A stretch of 64,000 bases of DNA from G036327475 sp036327475 (GCF_036327475.1 NZ_CP132913.1:868001-932000), one strand, 5' to 3'. Numbered from the stretch's first letter, positions 8,656 through 19,098 are shown. The notes: generated by a model not told the origin, from the sequence alone. Program-made: numbers and translations.

Positions 8656-9783
8656 TTAAACGCCATCGCTTGGTTTCAAACGCAGGCGGATGTCCGGCCC
8701 CACATGCCGGACGTCAAGCAGCATAAACCCCGGCGCCGCATTAAGTTGTTGTAGCCCAGGCAGTAAACATAGCGGGCGGGCGTCAGCGCCGAGCAGTTTC
8801 GGCGCCTGGTACAATATCAATTCATCCACCAATCCGGCGCTCAGCAGCGCGCCGGACAAACCGGCGCCTGCCTCAACCCACAGGCTGTTGATCTGACGGC
8901 GGCCCAGCTGCATCATCAACACTACCAAATCAAGCTGTGCGCCATCCGGCCCCACGCGCGCCGGCAGTTGAAGCTGCTCGACGGACACCGGCCACGATAG
9001 ATCGTCCGGCGCAAGGCGCGCCAGCCAGGTGCGCCCCTCCTCCTGCGCGACACGATGAGCGGGCGTCACGCGGTTGGCGCTGTCGATGATCACTCGCACC
9101 GGCTGACGCAACCGATTTCGTGGATAGTAAGCCTGAACATCCTCCGGCAGCGACGGCCAGCGCACCGTCAGGGCGGGATCGTCCGTCAGCACCGTGGCGG
9201 CAGTGGAAAGAATGGCGTCGCTTTCGGCACGCCAGCACTGAACATCCCGCCGCGCCTCAGGGGAGGTAATCCACTGACTCTCACCGGAAGCCATGGCGGT
9301 GCGGCCATCGAGCGATGCCGCGAGTTTGAGCCTGACCAAGGGAAAACCAGTGCGCATGCGTTTGAGAAAGCCCGGGTTTACCGCTTCAGCTTCTGCTAAC
9401 ATCAAGCCGTATCGAACATTAATACCCGCCTGCTGAAGCCGGCAGAAGCCGCGGCCCCCGACCTGCGGGTTGGGATCGAGCATCGCAGCCACCACTCGTG
9501 CCACGCCGGCGTCTATTAGCGCGTCGGCGCATGGGGGAGTGCGGCCGTGGTGGCTGCAGGGTTCAAGGGTGACATAGGTGGTGGCGCCGCGCGCCGCCTC
9601 TCCCGCCGTGCGCAGTGCGTACACTTCAGCATGCGGCTCGCCGGCGCGCTGGTGATAACCTTCACCCACAATGCGTCCATCACGAACGATAACGCAGCCC
9701 ACGTTAGGATTGGGCGCAGTAGTAAAGCGTCCACGGCGCGCCAGTTCAAAGGCGCGCGCGAGAAAAGCCTCATCATGCTCCAT
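8656..9783 (-). CDS. ribD: Bifunctional riboflavin deaminase/reductase RibD
   Basis: RibD carries out the second and third steps of riboflavin synthesis, deaminating and then reducing the GTP-derived pyrimidine. The 375-residue product has the N-terminal zinc deaminase domain (HAEVYAL, then TLEPCSHHGRTPPC) and the C-terminal NADPH reductase domain (LKLAASLDGRTAMASGESQWIT, DDPALTVR, LWVEAGAGLSGALL, KLLGADARPL). The frame is open upstream into the nrdR remnant, so that gene's decay no longer separates them; MEHDEAF at 9783 is the conserved start. First intact gene of the rib-nusB operon. Confidence 0.95.
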   Translation of the reverse strand: MEHDEAFLARAFELARRGRFTTAPNPNVGCVIVRDGRIVGEGYHQRAGEPHAEVYALRTAGEAARGATTYVTLEPCSHHGRTPPCADALIDAGVARVVAAMLDPNPQVGGRGFCRLQQAGINVRYGLMLAEAEAVNPGFLKRMRTGFPLVRLKLAASLDGRTAMASGESQWITSPEARRDVQCWRAESDAILSTAATVLTDDPALTVRWPSLPEDVQAYYPRNRLRQPVRVIIDSANRVTPAHRVAQEEGRTWLARLAPDDLSWPVSVEQLQLPARVGPDGAQLDLVVLMMQLGRRQINSLWVEAGAGLSGALLSAGLVDELILYQAPKLLGADARPLCLLPGLQQLNAAPGFMLLDVRHVGPDIRLRLKPSDGV

Positions 9784-9805
9784 AGAAGGGTTCCTTAGGG
9801 TGACA

Positions 9806-10231
9806 CTAGTCCTGCGGTCGGGCGATCTCTTCACCAAACTCACAGATATTCTCGAAACTGCGATAAACCGAGACAAAGCGGATATAGGCGACCTTATCCA
9901 GTTTTCAGCGCGTTCATCACGAGATTGCCGATCATTTTGCTCGGCACACTTCGTGCTCGCAGGTGGCGCGCCGCTGGAATCTGATATGGTTGATGGCCAT
10001 TTCGACATCGTCGAACTTGACCGGCCGCTTTCCAGCGCCTTCAAAATTTCGCGCAACCTTTCTTCGTTAAACGATTCGCGCACGCTATTGCTTTTTATTC
10101 AAATGTCGTGAAGCGTCCCATTACAGATAACGCACTGCCTGCGGCAGCACAACCAGGATTCCTTCCCCACTAGACGAGAATCTATCACTTTGGTATCGAC
10201 TGCAGAATAAAACGGAAAACGGACAATGCAT
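9806..10231 (-). pseudogene. nrdR: nrdR remnant (ribonucleotide reductase repressor)
   Basis: NrdR is a zinc-ribbon/ATP-cone repressor of nrd genes. The minus strand keeps the MHCPF start at 10231, VIDSRLVG, RESFNEERLREIL and the last residues EFGEEIARPQD before the stop at 9806. A 7-bp tandem duplication (AAAACGG twice at 10209-10222 on the plus strand) breaks the frame right after the first zinc cysteine, and several more shifts follow. It heads the ribD-ribE-nusB operon, whose promoter should lie further up. Confidence 0.88.
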
Positions 10232-10339
10232 AGCGCTTCCTGGCTGGCTGATTGGTGATGGAGTAGTTTAGCGCGTTCTCCGCCGAGAACAAAGTAACAG
10301 CACTTAAAGCGGGACAGGAAAGGAAATTGCCACTATGAT

Positions 10340-10728
10340 AATCAGTTATCTCGCTAATTATACCGTACCGTTGCCGCCATGCTGGTGATTACCGGTTGCG
10401 CCAGCCGAGAGGAGGCCCAACGGGCGTCAAACTGTGCAGCGAAGTGGGGCATTTAAACTAACGTTTGCAAACGATTACCAATCAGGCTGCAGCGATGATG
10501 GCGCAAAATGAGCAAAATCAGCAGTCGACACGCGGTCTACTCCCTGTACCCTGTGGCGAAAATTGCAGCGGACGTGCGCAGCGAGGCGGGCAACTTACGG
10601 GCCTTCATCAATCAAGTAGAGGCGGAAGCCAGCAGCTCACACTGCATGATATTCAACCGGAGACACCGCAAAATCCGCCGGCGACGGACGCCAAAACCCG
10701 TCGACAGCCAATAATGCCCTCTGCCTGA
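10340..10728 (+). pseudogene. yajI: Probable yajI-like lipoprotein remnant (DUF3251)
   Basis: Near 10379 the plus strand encodes MLVITGCASREEAQR, which resembles a lipoprotein signal with the lipobox ITGC. Downstream, TNQAAAMMAQNEQN, STRGLLPV, AADVRSEAGNLRAF and SQQLTLHDIQPE look like the coiled and beta parts of a YajI-type lipoprotein but are spread over frames. The location between nrdR and the sec genes supports this. The family call is tentative. Confidence 0.45.
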
Positions 10729-10797
10729 GCGTAACCGCTCAGCCGACGCCGACTGTATCGCGGGCTACAGCACTCCTCATAGCGCGTTGTGCGTCTC

Positions 10798-11769
10798 CTA
10801 AGATAGCAATGAAGGCTGATCGGCCCCCTCTTTTTCCACCTTCTGCTGCAACAAATGTTCGCGTTTCATACCGAGCTTAAGCGCCAACGCCGACACCACA
10901 TAGATGGAGCTGACGGTGCCGATACAGACGCCGATAAACAGCGTTATGGAGAAGCCGCGCAGCATCGCGCCGCCGAAAATCAACAGCATCAACACCACCA
11001 TCAATGTCGTGGCTGATGTTATGATGGTTCGGCTCAAGGTCTGCGTCAGCGAGACGTTAAAAATATCGTAGGTGCTGCCGCGGAAAATTTTGCGGAAGTT
11101 CTCACGGATGCGGTCCGACACCACGATACTGTCGTTCAATGAGTAGCCAATTACCGACATTATGGAAGCGATAATCGTCAGATCGATCTCGATATAAAGC
11201 AGTGACAAAACCCCAAGCGTAATCACCGCGTCATGGACCAGCGCCAACACCGCCCCAGTCGCTAGCCGCCATTCAAACCGGAAGCCGACATAAATCAGTA
11301 TACAAATCAACGCCACCAGCAACGCCATGCCGCCGTCCTGTGCCAGATCGCTGCCGACGCTCGGTCCAACAAACTCAACCCGCTTCACGGCGGCATTCTG
11401 CCCGGTTGCCTGATTAATCACCACGAGCACTTTATTACCCAACTCCTGCCCAAAGCTGTCTTGCACCAGGGGCATACGGAATATCACATCGCGACTACTG
11501 CCGAAATTTTGCACCAGCGGATCCGTGAAGCCCGCATGTTCAAGCGCGTCACGCATCTGGTCAAGATCGGCGGTTTTTTCCAGGTTAAGTTCAACTACCG
11601 TACCGCCCGTGAAATCCAGCCCCCAGTTAAAGCCTCGCACTGCTATGATGGCGATGGAGGCGATAAGCAGGATCGCCGACAGGGTGAATGCCACATAATC
11701 CCAGCGCATAAAGTCGTAAACTTTACGCCCGTAGTTTAATTCTTTAACATTTATTTGTCGCTGAGCCAT
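10798..11769 (-). CDS. secF: Protein translocase subunit SecF
   Basis: SecF is the RND-type partner of SecD; together with YajC they use the proton motive force to pull exported proteins through SecYEG. The 323-residue protein has one N-terminal membrane segment, a periplasmic loop starting GLDFTGGTVVEL, and five further membrane segments including the IMSVIGYSLNDSIVVSDRIREN block. It begins 9 bp after secD and ends the queA-tgt-yajC-secD-secF series. Intact and of normal length. Confidence 0.96.
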   Translation of the reverse strand: MAQRQINVKELNYGRKVYDFMRWDYVAFTLSAILLIASIAIIAVRGFNWGLDFTGGTVVELNLEKTADLDQMRDALEHAGFTDPLVQNFGSSRDVIFRMPLVQDSFGQELGNKVLVVINQATGQNAAVKRVEFVGPSVGSDLAQDGGMALLVALICILIYVGFRFEWRLATGAVLALVHDAVITLGVLSLLYIEIDLTIIASIMSVIGYSLNDSIVVSDRIRENFRKIFRGSTYDIFNVSLTQTLSRTIITSATTLMVVLMLLIFGGAMLRGFSITLFIGVCIGTVSSIYVVSALALKLGMKREHLLQQKVEKEGADQPSLLS

Positions 11770-11778
11770 AAGCCACTC

Positions 11779-13626
11779 CTATATGGACAGCTTATCGATG
11801 CGTTTACCGCCATAAAGCAGGTTAACGATGGCTCGGGTGCCGATGGTTGCCGTAAACATTGAGGTAACAATCCCGATAGCGGTAGTAATGGCGAAGCCCT
11901 TGATCGATCCCGTGCCCACCGCGTACAAGATGACGGCGGTAATCAGCGTTGTGACGTTGGCGTCAACGACACTGGATAGCGCGCCACGATAGCCCTCGTG
12001 AATAGCTTGCTGGATCGTACGACCGTTGCGCAGCTCTTCTTTAATACGTTCATTAATAAGCACATTAGCGTCAACCGCTACCGCCAGCGTCAATACAATA
12101 CCGGCGATACCCGGCATGGTCAGCGTCGCGCCTGGCAGCAGAGACATGATGCCGATAATGAGCACAAGGTTGGCGATGAGCGCCGTGGTGGCGATAAGAC
12201 CAAATTTGTGATACCACACCACCATAAACAGAATCGACGCCACCAGCCCCCATAAACAGGCCTCCAGACCCTGAGTAATATTTTGCAGCCCCAGGGTCGG
12301 ACCAATGGTGCGCTCTTCCACTATCTGGATCGGCGCAATCAACGCACCCGCACGTAGTAGCAACGACAGCTGACGCGCCTCGTTGGGGTTGTTGATGCCG
12401 GTAATGCGGAAGCTGTTACCCAGTCGCGACTGGATGGTGGCGACATTGATGACTTCTTCCTGCTTCTCCAGAATGGCGCGGCCGTCGGCGCCTTTCTTGC
12501 CGCTATCCTTATACTCCACAAACAAGGTAGCCATTAGCTTGCCGATATTATCCTTGGTGAAGTTGGACATGGTCGTGCCGCCGATGCCGTCCAGGGAAAT
12601 ATTGACCTGCGGACGGTTATATTCATCGGAGCTGGAAGTGGAGTCGGTGATGTGATCGCCGGTCAGGATAACCCGTTTGTATAACACAACCGGTTGGCCG
12701 TCGCGGGTAGCTTTCACCTCCGAATCCCACGGCACATGGCCGTTGGCGGCTGCGATTTGATCCACCGAGCTATTGACAAGACGGAATTCGAGCGTGGCAG
12801 TTGCCCCCAAAATTTCCTTGGCGCGCGCCGTATCCTGGATGCCCGGCAGCTCGACGACAATTCGGTCGGCGCCCTGTCGCTGCACCAAAGGCTCTGCGAC
12901 GCCCAGCTGATTAACGCGGTTGCGCAGGATGGTAATGTTCTGTTGCACCGCGTACTCACGGGCTTGGCGCAGGCGATCATCCGCCAGCGTGGCGCGCAGC
13001 ACGTTGTCTCCGACGCTATCGATAATCAGATCACGGTGACGTGGCGTCAACCAGGATATCGCCTGATCGCGGATATCAGTATCGCGGAAGCGGATTTCAC
13101 TACCGTAATTTTCGATTTTACGCACCGTCGCATACGGAATGCCCCTTTCTCGCAAATCACCGCGCAGGGTATCCATTGTCTGCTTCTGCAACTTATTGAG
13201 CTCGGTGTCCATATCCACTTCCATCAAGAAGTGAACACCGCCGCGCAAATCCAGGCCGAGTTTCATTGGCGCCGCCCCTAGCATGGCTAACCAGGGGGGA
13301 GTGGCTGGGACAAGATTAAGCGCCACGATATAATCCTCACCGAGGGCGTTCATCAATGCTTCGCGGGCGCGAAACTGTACGTCCGCGTTTGAAAAACGGG
13401 CCAGAATGGTGCCATTTTCCAGAGTAATGGATTTACTGGCGATGTGTTGCTGCTCTAATACAGTCCGGATCTGGACCAGCGTCGATTCACTAGCGCTACC
13501 ACCCCGCGCGCCAGTGATCTGCACGGCCCGATCCTCACCATACAGATTGGGAAGCGTATACAGCAGCCCGACGACTAGCGCCAGCACTAGCACGATATAC
13601 TTCCATAAAGGATAACGATTTAACAC
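11779..13626 (-). CDS. secD: Protein translocase subunit SecD
   Basis: SecD forms the large part of the SecDF motor. With the GTG start at 13626 (VLNRYPLWKYIVL) the protein is 615 residues, the same as E. coli; the frame also allows an ATG seven codons earlier, which lacks family support. Visible are the first membrane helix, KLGLDLRGGVHFLMEVDMD near 130, the long P1 periplasmic domain with NILRNRVNQLGVAEP type sequence and VVELPGIQD, and the C-terminal helices with AVAVDANVLINERIKEEL. No break seen. Confidence 0.95.
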   Translation of the reverse strand: MLNRYPLWKYIVLVLALVVGLLYTLPNLYGEDRAVQITGARGGSASESTLVQIRTVLEQQHIASKSITLENGTILARFSNADVQFRAREALMNALGEDYIVALNLVPATPPWLAMLGAAPMKLGLDLRGGVHFLMEVDMDTELNKLQKQTMDTLRGDLRERGIPYATVRKIENYGSEIRFRDTDIRDQAISWLTPRHRDLIIDSVGDNVLRATLADDRLRQAREYAVQQNITILRNRVNQLGVAEPLVQRQGADRIVVELPGIQDTARAKEILGATATLEFRLVNSSVDQIAAANGHVPWDSEVKATRDGQPVVLYKRVILTGDHITDSTSSSDEYNRPQVNISLDGIGGTTMSNFTKDNIGKLMATLFVEYKDSGKKGADGRAILEKQEEVINVATIQSRLGNSFRITGINNPNEARQLSLLLRAGALIAPIQIVEERTIGPTLGLQNITQGLEACLWGLVASILFMVVWYHKFGLIATTALIANLVLIIGIMSLLPGATLTMPGIAGIVLTLAVAVDANVLINERIKEELRNGRTIQQAIHEGYRGALSSVVDANVTTLITAVILYAVGTGSIKGFAITTAIGIVTSMFTATIGTRAIVNLLYGGKRIDKLSI

Positions 13627-13650
13627 GGCAATTCCCTTGAAAATCATTTA

Positions 13651-13983
13651 TTACAGCGCTTTCATCGTACCTTTCGGCAAAACAGCGGCCACAAAATCAC
13701 GCTTGATGACCACTTCATTGGTATCGTTGAGCGCAATGGAAATATAGCCCGTGTCAGCAACTTTCACTACTCGCCCTACCAGACCACCAGTCGTCAGAAC
13801 TTCATCTCCTTTGGAAATGGAATTCATCAACTCTTTATGCGTCTTGGCGCGCTTTTGCTGTGGTCGCAGGATCATGAAATAAAAGATCAAACCGAAAACA
13901 ACCAGCATTACCAGCAGAGAGTAAGAGCTTGACCGGGATGGATTATCGGTGGCAGCAACGGCGTCAGAAACGAAAAAGCCCAT
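13651..13983 (-). CDS. yajC: Sec translocon accessory protein YajC
   Basis: YajC is a small single-span inner-membrane protein associated with SecDF. The 110-residue product has a membrane helix near residues 20-42 (LLVMLVVFGLIFYFMIL), then RPQQKRAKTHKELMNS, GDEVLTTGGLVGRV and a C-terminal VIKRDFV strand, as in the family. It directly abuts tgt (stop and start adjacent) and precedes secD by 24 bp. Confidence 0.96.
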   Translation of the reverse strand: MGFFVSDAVAATDNPSRSSSYSLLVMLVVFGLIFYFMILRPQQKRAKTHKELMNSISKGDEVLTTGGLVGRVVKVADTGYISIALNDTNEVVIKRDFVAAVLPKGTMKAL

Positions 13984-15132
13984 TTAAATTCCCTCATTGT
14001 TATTTAACTCGACGACTAAAGGCGGCACCGGCTTACCTGTCCGGCGATAGAACTCACCTACAAAGTGTTCTAACTTACCCTCATCAATAGCTTGGCGTAA
14101 ATCCTCCATCAAACGCTGGTAATGACGTAGGTTATGGATAATATTTAGACGGGCACCCAATATTTCGTTGCAACGGTCAAGATGATGCAAGTACGCGCGA
14201 CTATAATTGCGACAGGTGTAACAATCACATTCCGCATCCAGCGGCGCGACATCATCTTTATACCGGGCATTGCGTATTTTCACTACGCCATCGATCACAA
14301 ACAGATGACCATTGCGGGCATTGCGGGTCGGTATGACGCAATCGAACATATCGATACCGCGGCGAACACCCTCCACCAAATCTTCAGGTTTACCGACGCC
14401 CATCAAATAGCGCGGTTTATCCACGGGAATCTGCGGGCACAGGTGCGCCAAAATACGGTGCATGTCGGCTTTTGGTTCCCCCACCGCCAGGCCGCCCACA
14501 GCGTAACCATCAAAACCGATCTCCACCAGTCTTTTTACCGATACATCTCGTAAATCTTCGTAAACACCTCCCTGAATAATACCGAAAAGCGCGCTGGGAT
14601 TTTCAAGCTCATCAAAACGCTGGCGACTGCGGGCCGCCCAGCGTAATGACATTTCCATCGAGCGCTTGGCGTAATCCCAAGCGGAAGGATAAGGCGTGCA
14701 TTCGTCAAAAATCATGACAATATCAGAACCCAGAGTGCACTGAATTTCCATCGATTTTTCAGGGCTTAGGAAAATCGCGTCGCCGTTGATGGGACTGCGA
14801 AAATGAACACCTTCTTCGGTAATTTTGCGAATGTCGCCCAGGCTGAAGACCTGAAACCCGCCGGAATCGGTCAGTATTGGACCGTGCCACTGCATAAAAT
14901 CGTGCAAATCGCCGCTCAGCTTCATGACCGCCTGACCCGGGCGCAGCCAAAGATGAAAGGTATTGCCCAGCAGAATTTGTGCACCAGTTTCTTTTACTTC
15001 TTCTGGCGTCATGCCCTTTACGGCGCCATACGTCCCAACCGGCATAAACGCCGGCGTTTCCACAACGCCCCGATCAAATACCAACCGCCCGCGACGAGCC
15101 TGGCCATCGGTTTTCAACAATTGGTATTCCAC
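13984..15132 (-). CDS. tgt: tRNA-guanine transglycosylase
   Basis: Tgt swaps guanine 34 of tRNAs with GUN anticodons (Asp, Asn, His, Tyr) for preQ1. The 382-residue protein carries the active-site motif LTDSGGFQVFSLG near residue 89, the substrate loop GGLAVGEPK, the second catalytic aspartate region DCVIPTRNARNG, and the zinc site CDCYTC with a downstream His. It follows queA after a 178-bp gap and precedes yajC. With queA and queH intact in this window, the late queuosine pathway appears complete. Confidence 0.96.
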   Translation of the reverse strand: MEYQLLKTDGQARRGRLVFDRGVVETPAFMPVGTYGAVKGMTPEEVKETGAQILLGNTFHLWLRPGQAVMKLSGDLHDFMQWHGPILTDSGGFQVFSLGDIRKITEEGVHFRSPINGDAIFLSPEKSMEIQCTLGSDIVMIFDECTPYPSAWDYAKRSMEMSLRWAARSRQRFDELENPSALFGIIQGGVYEDLRDVSVKRLVEIGFDGYAVGGLAVGEPKADMHRILAHLCPQIPVDKPRYLMGVGKPEDLVEGVRRGIDMFDCVIPTRNARNGHLFVIDGVVKIRNARYKDDVAPLDAECDCYTCRNYSRAYLHHLDRCNEILGARLNIIHNLRHYQRLMEDLRQAIDEGKLEHFVGEFYRRTGKPVPPLVVELNNNEGI

Positions 15133-15310
15133 ACATCCTCCAACACCAGATAAACAGTCCGATGTTTGATGAAAAAAAAGAGCATTCTAAGCCGCTGTAC
15201 AAGCCGATCCGCGGAATGTGTTGCCGCCGGCGTGGTTAATCCATGCTTTGGTGTTGACGGTTCGCGCAAAGCACGGATCCAGACCCACCACTGCCGATCA
15301 AGCCACCCGC

Positions 15311-16384
15311 TTACGACTCACCCACGCACTCTTTGTCAGCGGCAGGGTTTCGGGTGATAAACATGGCATCTCCATAGCTGAAAAAACGGTACACCTGCAC
15401 AACCGCTGCCTGGTAGGCCGCCAGCGTATGGCGATAACCGGCGAACGCCGATACCAGCATTATCAAGGTAGACTCGGGCAGATGAAAATTAGTGATAAGC
15501 GCATCTATCACGCGAAAATGATAACCGGGATAAATAAAAATGCGCGTGTCACCAAAAAACGGCGCCAGGGTATTCTCTCCCGCCGCCACCGCCGCGCTCT
15601 CAAGGGAGCGCGCGGCGGTGGTACCGACGGCCACAACCCGGTTGCCGCGCACCTTGCACGCCAGAACCGCATCAACCACCTCTTGCGGCACTTCGGCATA
15701 CTCCGAGTGCATCTGATGCTGTTCGATCCGATCCACCCGCACCGGCTGGAAGGTTCCAGCGCCTACATGCAGGGTGACAAAGGCCATTGCAACCCCTTTA
15801 GCGCGAAGCGCCGCCAGCAGTGGCTCATCGAAATGCAGGCCGGCGGTGGGCGCCGCCACCGCGCCTGGCCGTTCACTGTAAACCGTTTGATAGAGCTCAC
15901 GATCCGCGACTGCGTCGGTCCTATCGATATAGGGCGGTAGAGGCATATGGCCGGCATCATTGAGTAGTGTCAGCACATCGCGTGGATCGTCGAAACGCAG
16001 CTCAAAAACTGAATCGTGGCGTGCCACCATGGTGGCGGCGATGCTGTCATCATCTCCCAATAGTAATGCGACGCCGCCTTTCGGTGCTTTGGACGCGCGC
16101 ACCTGGGCAAGTACCCGCTTATCATCTAGAACTCTTTCCACCAGGACTTCGATTTTGCCGCCGCTGACTTTGTGACCGAACAATCTGGCGGGGATCACCC
16201 GGGTATTATTGAACACCAGTAAATCACCAGGTACCAGTTTATCCAGCAAATCGGTAAAAACCTGATGCGCCAGCGCGCCCGTCTGGCCGTCCAATGACAG
16301 CAAACGGCAGGCGCTGCGTTCCGCCTGAGGATAGCGGGCAATGAGATTATTGGGTAATTCAAAAAAAAAGTCGGCAACGCGCAT
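15311..16384 (-). CDS. queA: S-adenosylmethionine:tRNA ribosyltransferase-isomerase
   Basis: QueA transfers and rearranges the ribosyl part of SAM onto preQ1 in tRNA, making epoxyqueuosine. The 357-residue protein is family length with VFNNTRVIPARL, GHMPLPPYI, YSERPGAVAAPTAGLHFD, TLHVGAGTFQPVR, TNFHLPESTL and the FFSYGDAMFI end. It starts the queA-tgt-yajC-secDF run. Intact. Confidence 0.96.
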   Translation of the reverse strand: MRVADFFFELPNNLIARYPQAERSACRLLSLDGQTGALAHQVFTDLLDKLVPGDLLVFNNTRVIPARLFGHKVSGGKIEVLVERVLDDKRVLAQVRASKAPKGGVALLLGDDDSIAATMVARHDSVFELRFDDPRDVLTLLNDAGHMPLPPYIDRTDAVADRELYQTVYSERPGAVAAPTAGLHFDEPLLAALRAKGVAMAFVTLHVGAGTFQPVRVDRIEQHQMHSEYAEVPQEVVDAVLACKVRGNRVVAVGTTAARSLESAAVAAGENTLAPFFGDTRIFIYPGYHFRVIDALITNFHLPESTLIMLVSAFAGYRHTLAAYQAAVVQVYRFFSYGDAMFITRNPAADKECVGES

Positions 16385-16488
16385 GGTAAATCACTTCAGC
16401 ATAAAAACAGGCGGCTTAGTCTAGGACTATACGTTCCGCTCTGCAAGAATTAAGCTATGTCGTGCCGCTTTTGCTGTTTACTAATGAA

Positions 16489-17000
16489 ATGAATTTTCTT
16501 TCTCATCAGCATCTCGTCACCCTGTAGCTCCCTGCTCGAAAATCTGATGGCGGATTTTATCCGCGGCGATCCCGAAAGTCTCCATTCACCCGCGATTGTG
16601 GCGAGGATTTCGTCGAATTGATAGCCTTACCGATAGTCACGAAGCGGTAAGGCATAAGGCAGATGCGCACACTGTGTGCCCGCGACACGGCGGGTGGCGC
16701 CTATCGCACTGGATGTAGTCTGGGATCATTTTCTGTCGCGCCACTGGCTGCAGAAATCGCGCACGCAATCCCTTAACTGCTATCTGTGGATGGAAAACTG
16801 GCTGCTGCGCTATGCCGATGGGCCTTTTGGCTCATGACAAACGGTATGGCCCAGTGCCGCCCAGAAGGCGTTGTGGCAACTTTATCTGGCGATGATGCAT
16901 GCAACGCGCCCGCTTACGTGCCGACCAGTCGCCGATCGCTCGGTCGTCCAATAGCGCGTCCACCTATCGGCAACGAGGTCCGCTCTGTCTCTGTCTATTA
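16489..17000 (+). pseudogene. acpH: acpH remnant (acyl carrier protein phosphodiesterase)
   Basis: AcpH removes phosphopantetheine from ACP. The plus strand begins at 16489 with MNFLSHQHLVTL before an early stop, then in other frames shows ENLMADFIRGDPESLHSP and AIVAR, followed by HFLSRHW-like and WLLRYADG-like remains up to about 16820. The gene lies divergent from queA, exactly as in E. coli. Multiple frameshifts; the end is ill defined. Confidence 0.75.
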
Positions 17001-17234
17001 ACAACGTGTCTATCTGTCACGTGGCCCACCCACTTTGTTGGCGAGTCCCGCGCTTCGTGGCAGGGCTATGTGGTCTGTCCGTCCGTATATATCCAAACTA
17101 TTCGCTACATGGCCGGTTCCCCCATCGAGAATTGCCTTTTCGGCAGACAAGGGACTGTGCGCGGCACAATCTTTTGCCGCCCCGTACGCAATGTCCTAGA
17201 GATGATCCACCATCCCGTCGCTGTCAACGAATAA

Positions 17235-17758
17235 CGCTAGGCAATCATCCTACATCGGCTCAAATCCTATCACACAGGGTAAACCGGCGGTCGTTTTCTT
17301 CTGGCCAATGGACCTCGCCTTAGTCTATTGCTTTTGACAAACGTTACGCAGCATTCTAGAAGCGCGGCGTGGAAATCCATCGGTGTCTCTTTTGACTCAG
17401 AGTTTGTACACAACGCCTGGCACAGGGTTACCACCGCAAAGGCACTATTAGGCCTATCCGATGGTAGCGGACATCAAACGCGAGATCATCAAAGCCTATA
17501 GCATTGAGCATCTGGAAGCCGGCGTCGCGCTGCGCGGTTCGCTCTTTATCGACCAAGACGGGATTGTTCATCATCAGATCGTTAACGATCTGATGATGGG
17601 TCGCAATATCGATGAAATAATGCGCATGGTCGATGTCCCGCAATTCCATGAAGAACACGGCGAAGGTTTGCCCGGCACAACGGGAAAGGGCAGGAAGGGA
17701 TGGGGCTTCACCGGAAGATGTCGCCAAATATCTGTCTGAGAACTTGACCAAACTGTAA
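17235..17758 (+). pseudogene. ahpC/peroxiredoxin C remnant (typical 2-Cys peroxidase)
   Basis: A 2-Cys peroxiredoxin is recognisable: GKPAVVFFWPMD near 17280, KRGVEI, SFDSEFVHNAWH in shifted frames, then a long in-frame block from 17461 (MVADIKREI, GVALRGSLFIDQDGIVHH, QIVNDLMMGRNIDEIMRMVD, QFHEEHGE) and ENLTKL before the stop at 17756. The FTFVCP active-site region is replaced by a broken frame, and the resolving-Cys region is altered (GLPGTT where relatives have a VCPA block). The cognate gene in relatives sits next to acpH. Dead. Confidence 0.8.
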
Positions 17759-17805
17759 TCAGTTTTCCGTCAGAGTAGAGGGGGCGCGCGCCTTGTCCGT
17801 CTAGC

Positions 17806-17832
17806 GCCGGTCAGCCTAGCTGACCGGCTTTT
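17806..17832 (+). terminator. Rho-independent terminator after the peroxiredoxin remnant
   Basis: GCCGGTCA (17806-17813) pairs with TGACCGGC (17821-17828) around a 7-nt loop and is followed by a TTTT run. This is a good intrinsic terminator 48 bp past the peroxiredoxin stop, preserved although the gene is dead. Confidence 0.8.
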
Positions 17833-17892
17833 AACTCTTCGCCTACAACATGCCGGTAGCTAACCCGAGCAGCTAACCCGACAGACCCACCT

Positions 17893-19040
17893 TCACATCT
17901 CCTGCCAGGGTTTTGCACTCAGCAAGCGGTCACGTGCTTCGTTTTTACCCAGCGGTATCGCAGCAAGAGCAGCAAAATCCATACCACTCCAACGCATAAC
18001 GACACCTGGGTAGTGAAGGAAGTACCAATCAAACCAAAAGACGATGCTGAAGCCAGCGGTGATAGTGTCGCCGGGCATGATCCACACCCATATGCTGACA
18101 AACGTAGCCAGCGCGGCGATCATCAGGAAAACATTTTCCGGCATGAGGTCTTCAAATAGACCGCCACCAGCATCGCCATTATCATCACCAGCATCGTATC
18201 CAGGGAATGCCGTTACGCGATACGCGCCGAAAGATGTGCGGCGTATGCCCATACCCGCTATGTCGCACAATATGCACCCGACTCCAAACACATCGCTGTT
18301 GATGGACGCCGTCAGCATGACGAAATTCAACAGGTCGGCGAAGACAAGCATGCCAAAATTCCGGAACGTCAATACAAACGGGCTACCGCCCGTACCCACC
18401 TGATTTCACGGGATAGATGGATATAATAACTGCCAGGATGCTGACTAAAATACACCAGGGAGCGGAGCTGATGGCTCCTAAGAGCGCTCAGGATTCCGCG
18501 CTTCGCTAGCACAGTGATGCCGATGATTTCAATACCGCCGTAAGCGAACATCACCATTTGTAGCGAAAGATCATCCCATGACGCCATAACTGAAGAAGCC
18601 GCCATGGCGCTATAAATTCGCCACACTAAAATTAAGAACCAGAACTCCAGCTCGCCAAGCGTTTTTACGCTCAGTCAATTGATCGCGTTGATGAATACAC
18701 CACGTTCAACACCTAGACCCAGTGGGGTACCAGCAGGAACCACACGCCCATAAAGAGGTCACATCAGCAATGGCAACAATTAGGATTTCAAAATAGTAGC
18801 TCCAGTCGGTAATATGGCTCACCATGGGGTCAAAATTATCTTGCGCATAGCGGGAGAACGAACCAGCATTGAGGTTTTCAGGGGTATTTCTCCCAGGGCG
18901 GAAACGCAGGCCGCCAGGCCGCCTATAAAATAAGTCAGCAACACGATAGAACTATCGCATCAGCGAAACCATAGAACAACCCGATACCGATGGTAGAGCC
19001 ATGTGCCGAGTGGAAAGCCCCGCTTCAGCGAAGGGGTGGA
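17893..19040 (-). pseudogene. proY: proY remnant (amino-acid permease)
   Basis: On the minus strand the ProY-type permease is visible in pieces: STIGIGLFYGFADAI and SRYAQDNFDP near 18990-18830, SLQMVMFAYGGIEIIGIT near 18560, GGSPFVLTFRNFG, LNFVMLTASINSDVFGVG and LMPENVFLMIAALATF down to 17900. Frames change several times and an AINS repeat is lost. Transport of proline or other amino acids is the family role. It lies next to brnQ as in E. coli, with malZ missing. Confidence 0.8.
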
Positions 19041-19098
19041 AGATTGTATGACCAATTACCTTTTATTGTACAAGGAAACCACGGAATGGTGTCCATGG

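Noticed and set aside
13627..13647. ATG start for SecD seven codons upstream
   Set aside because: The GTG at 13626 gives the exact family length and N-terminus.
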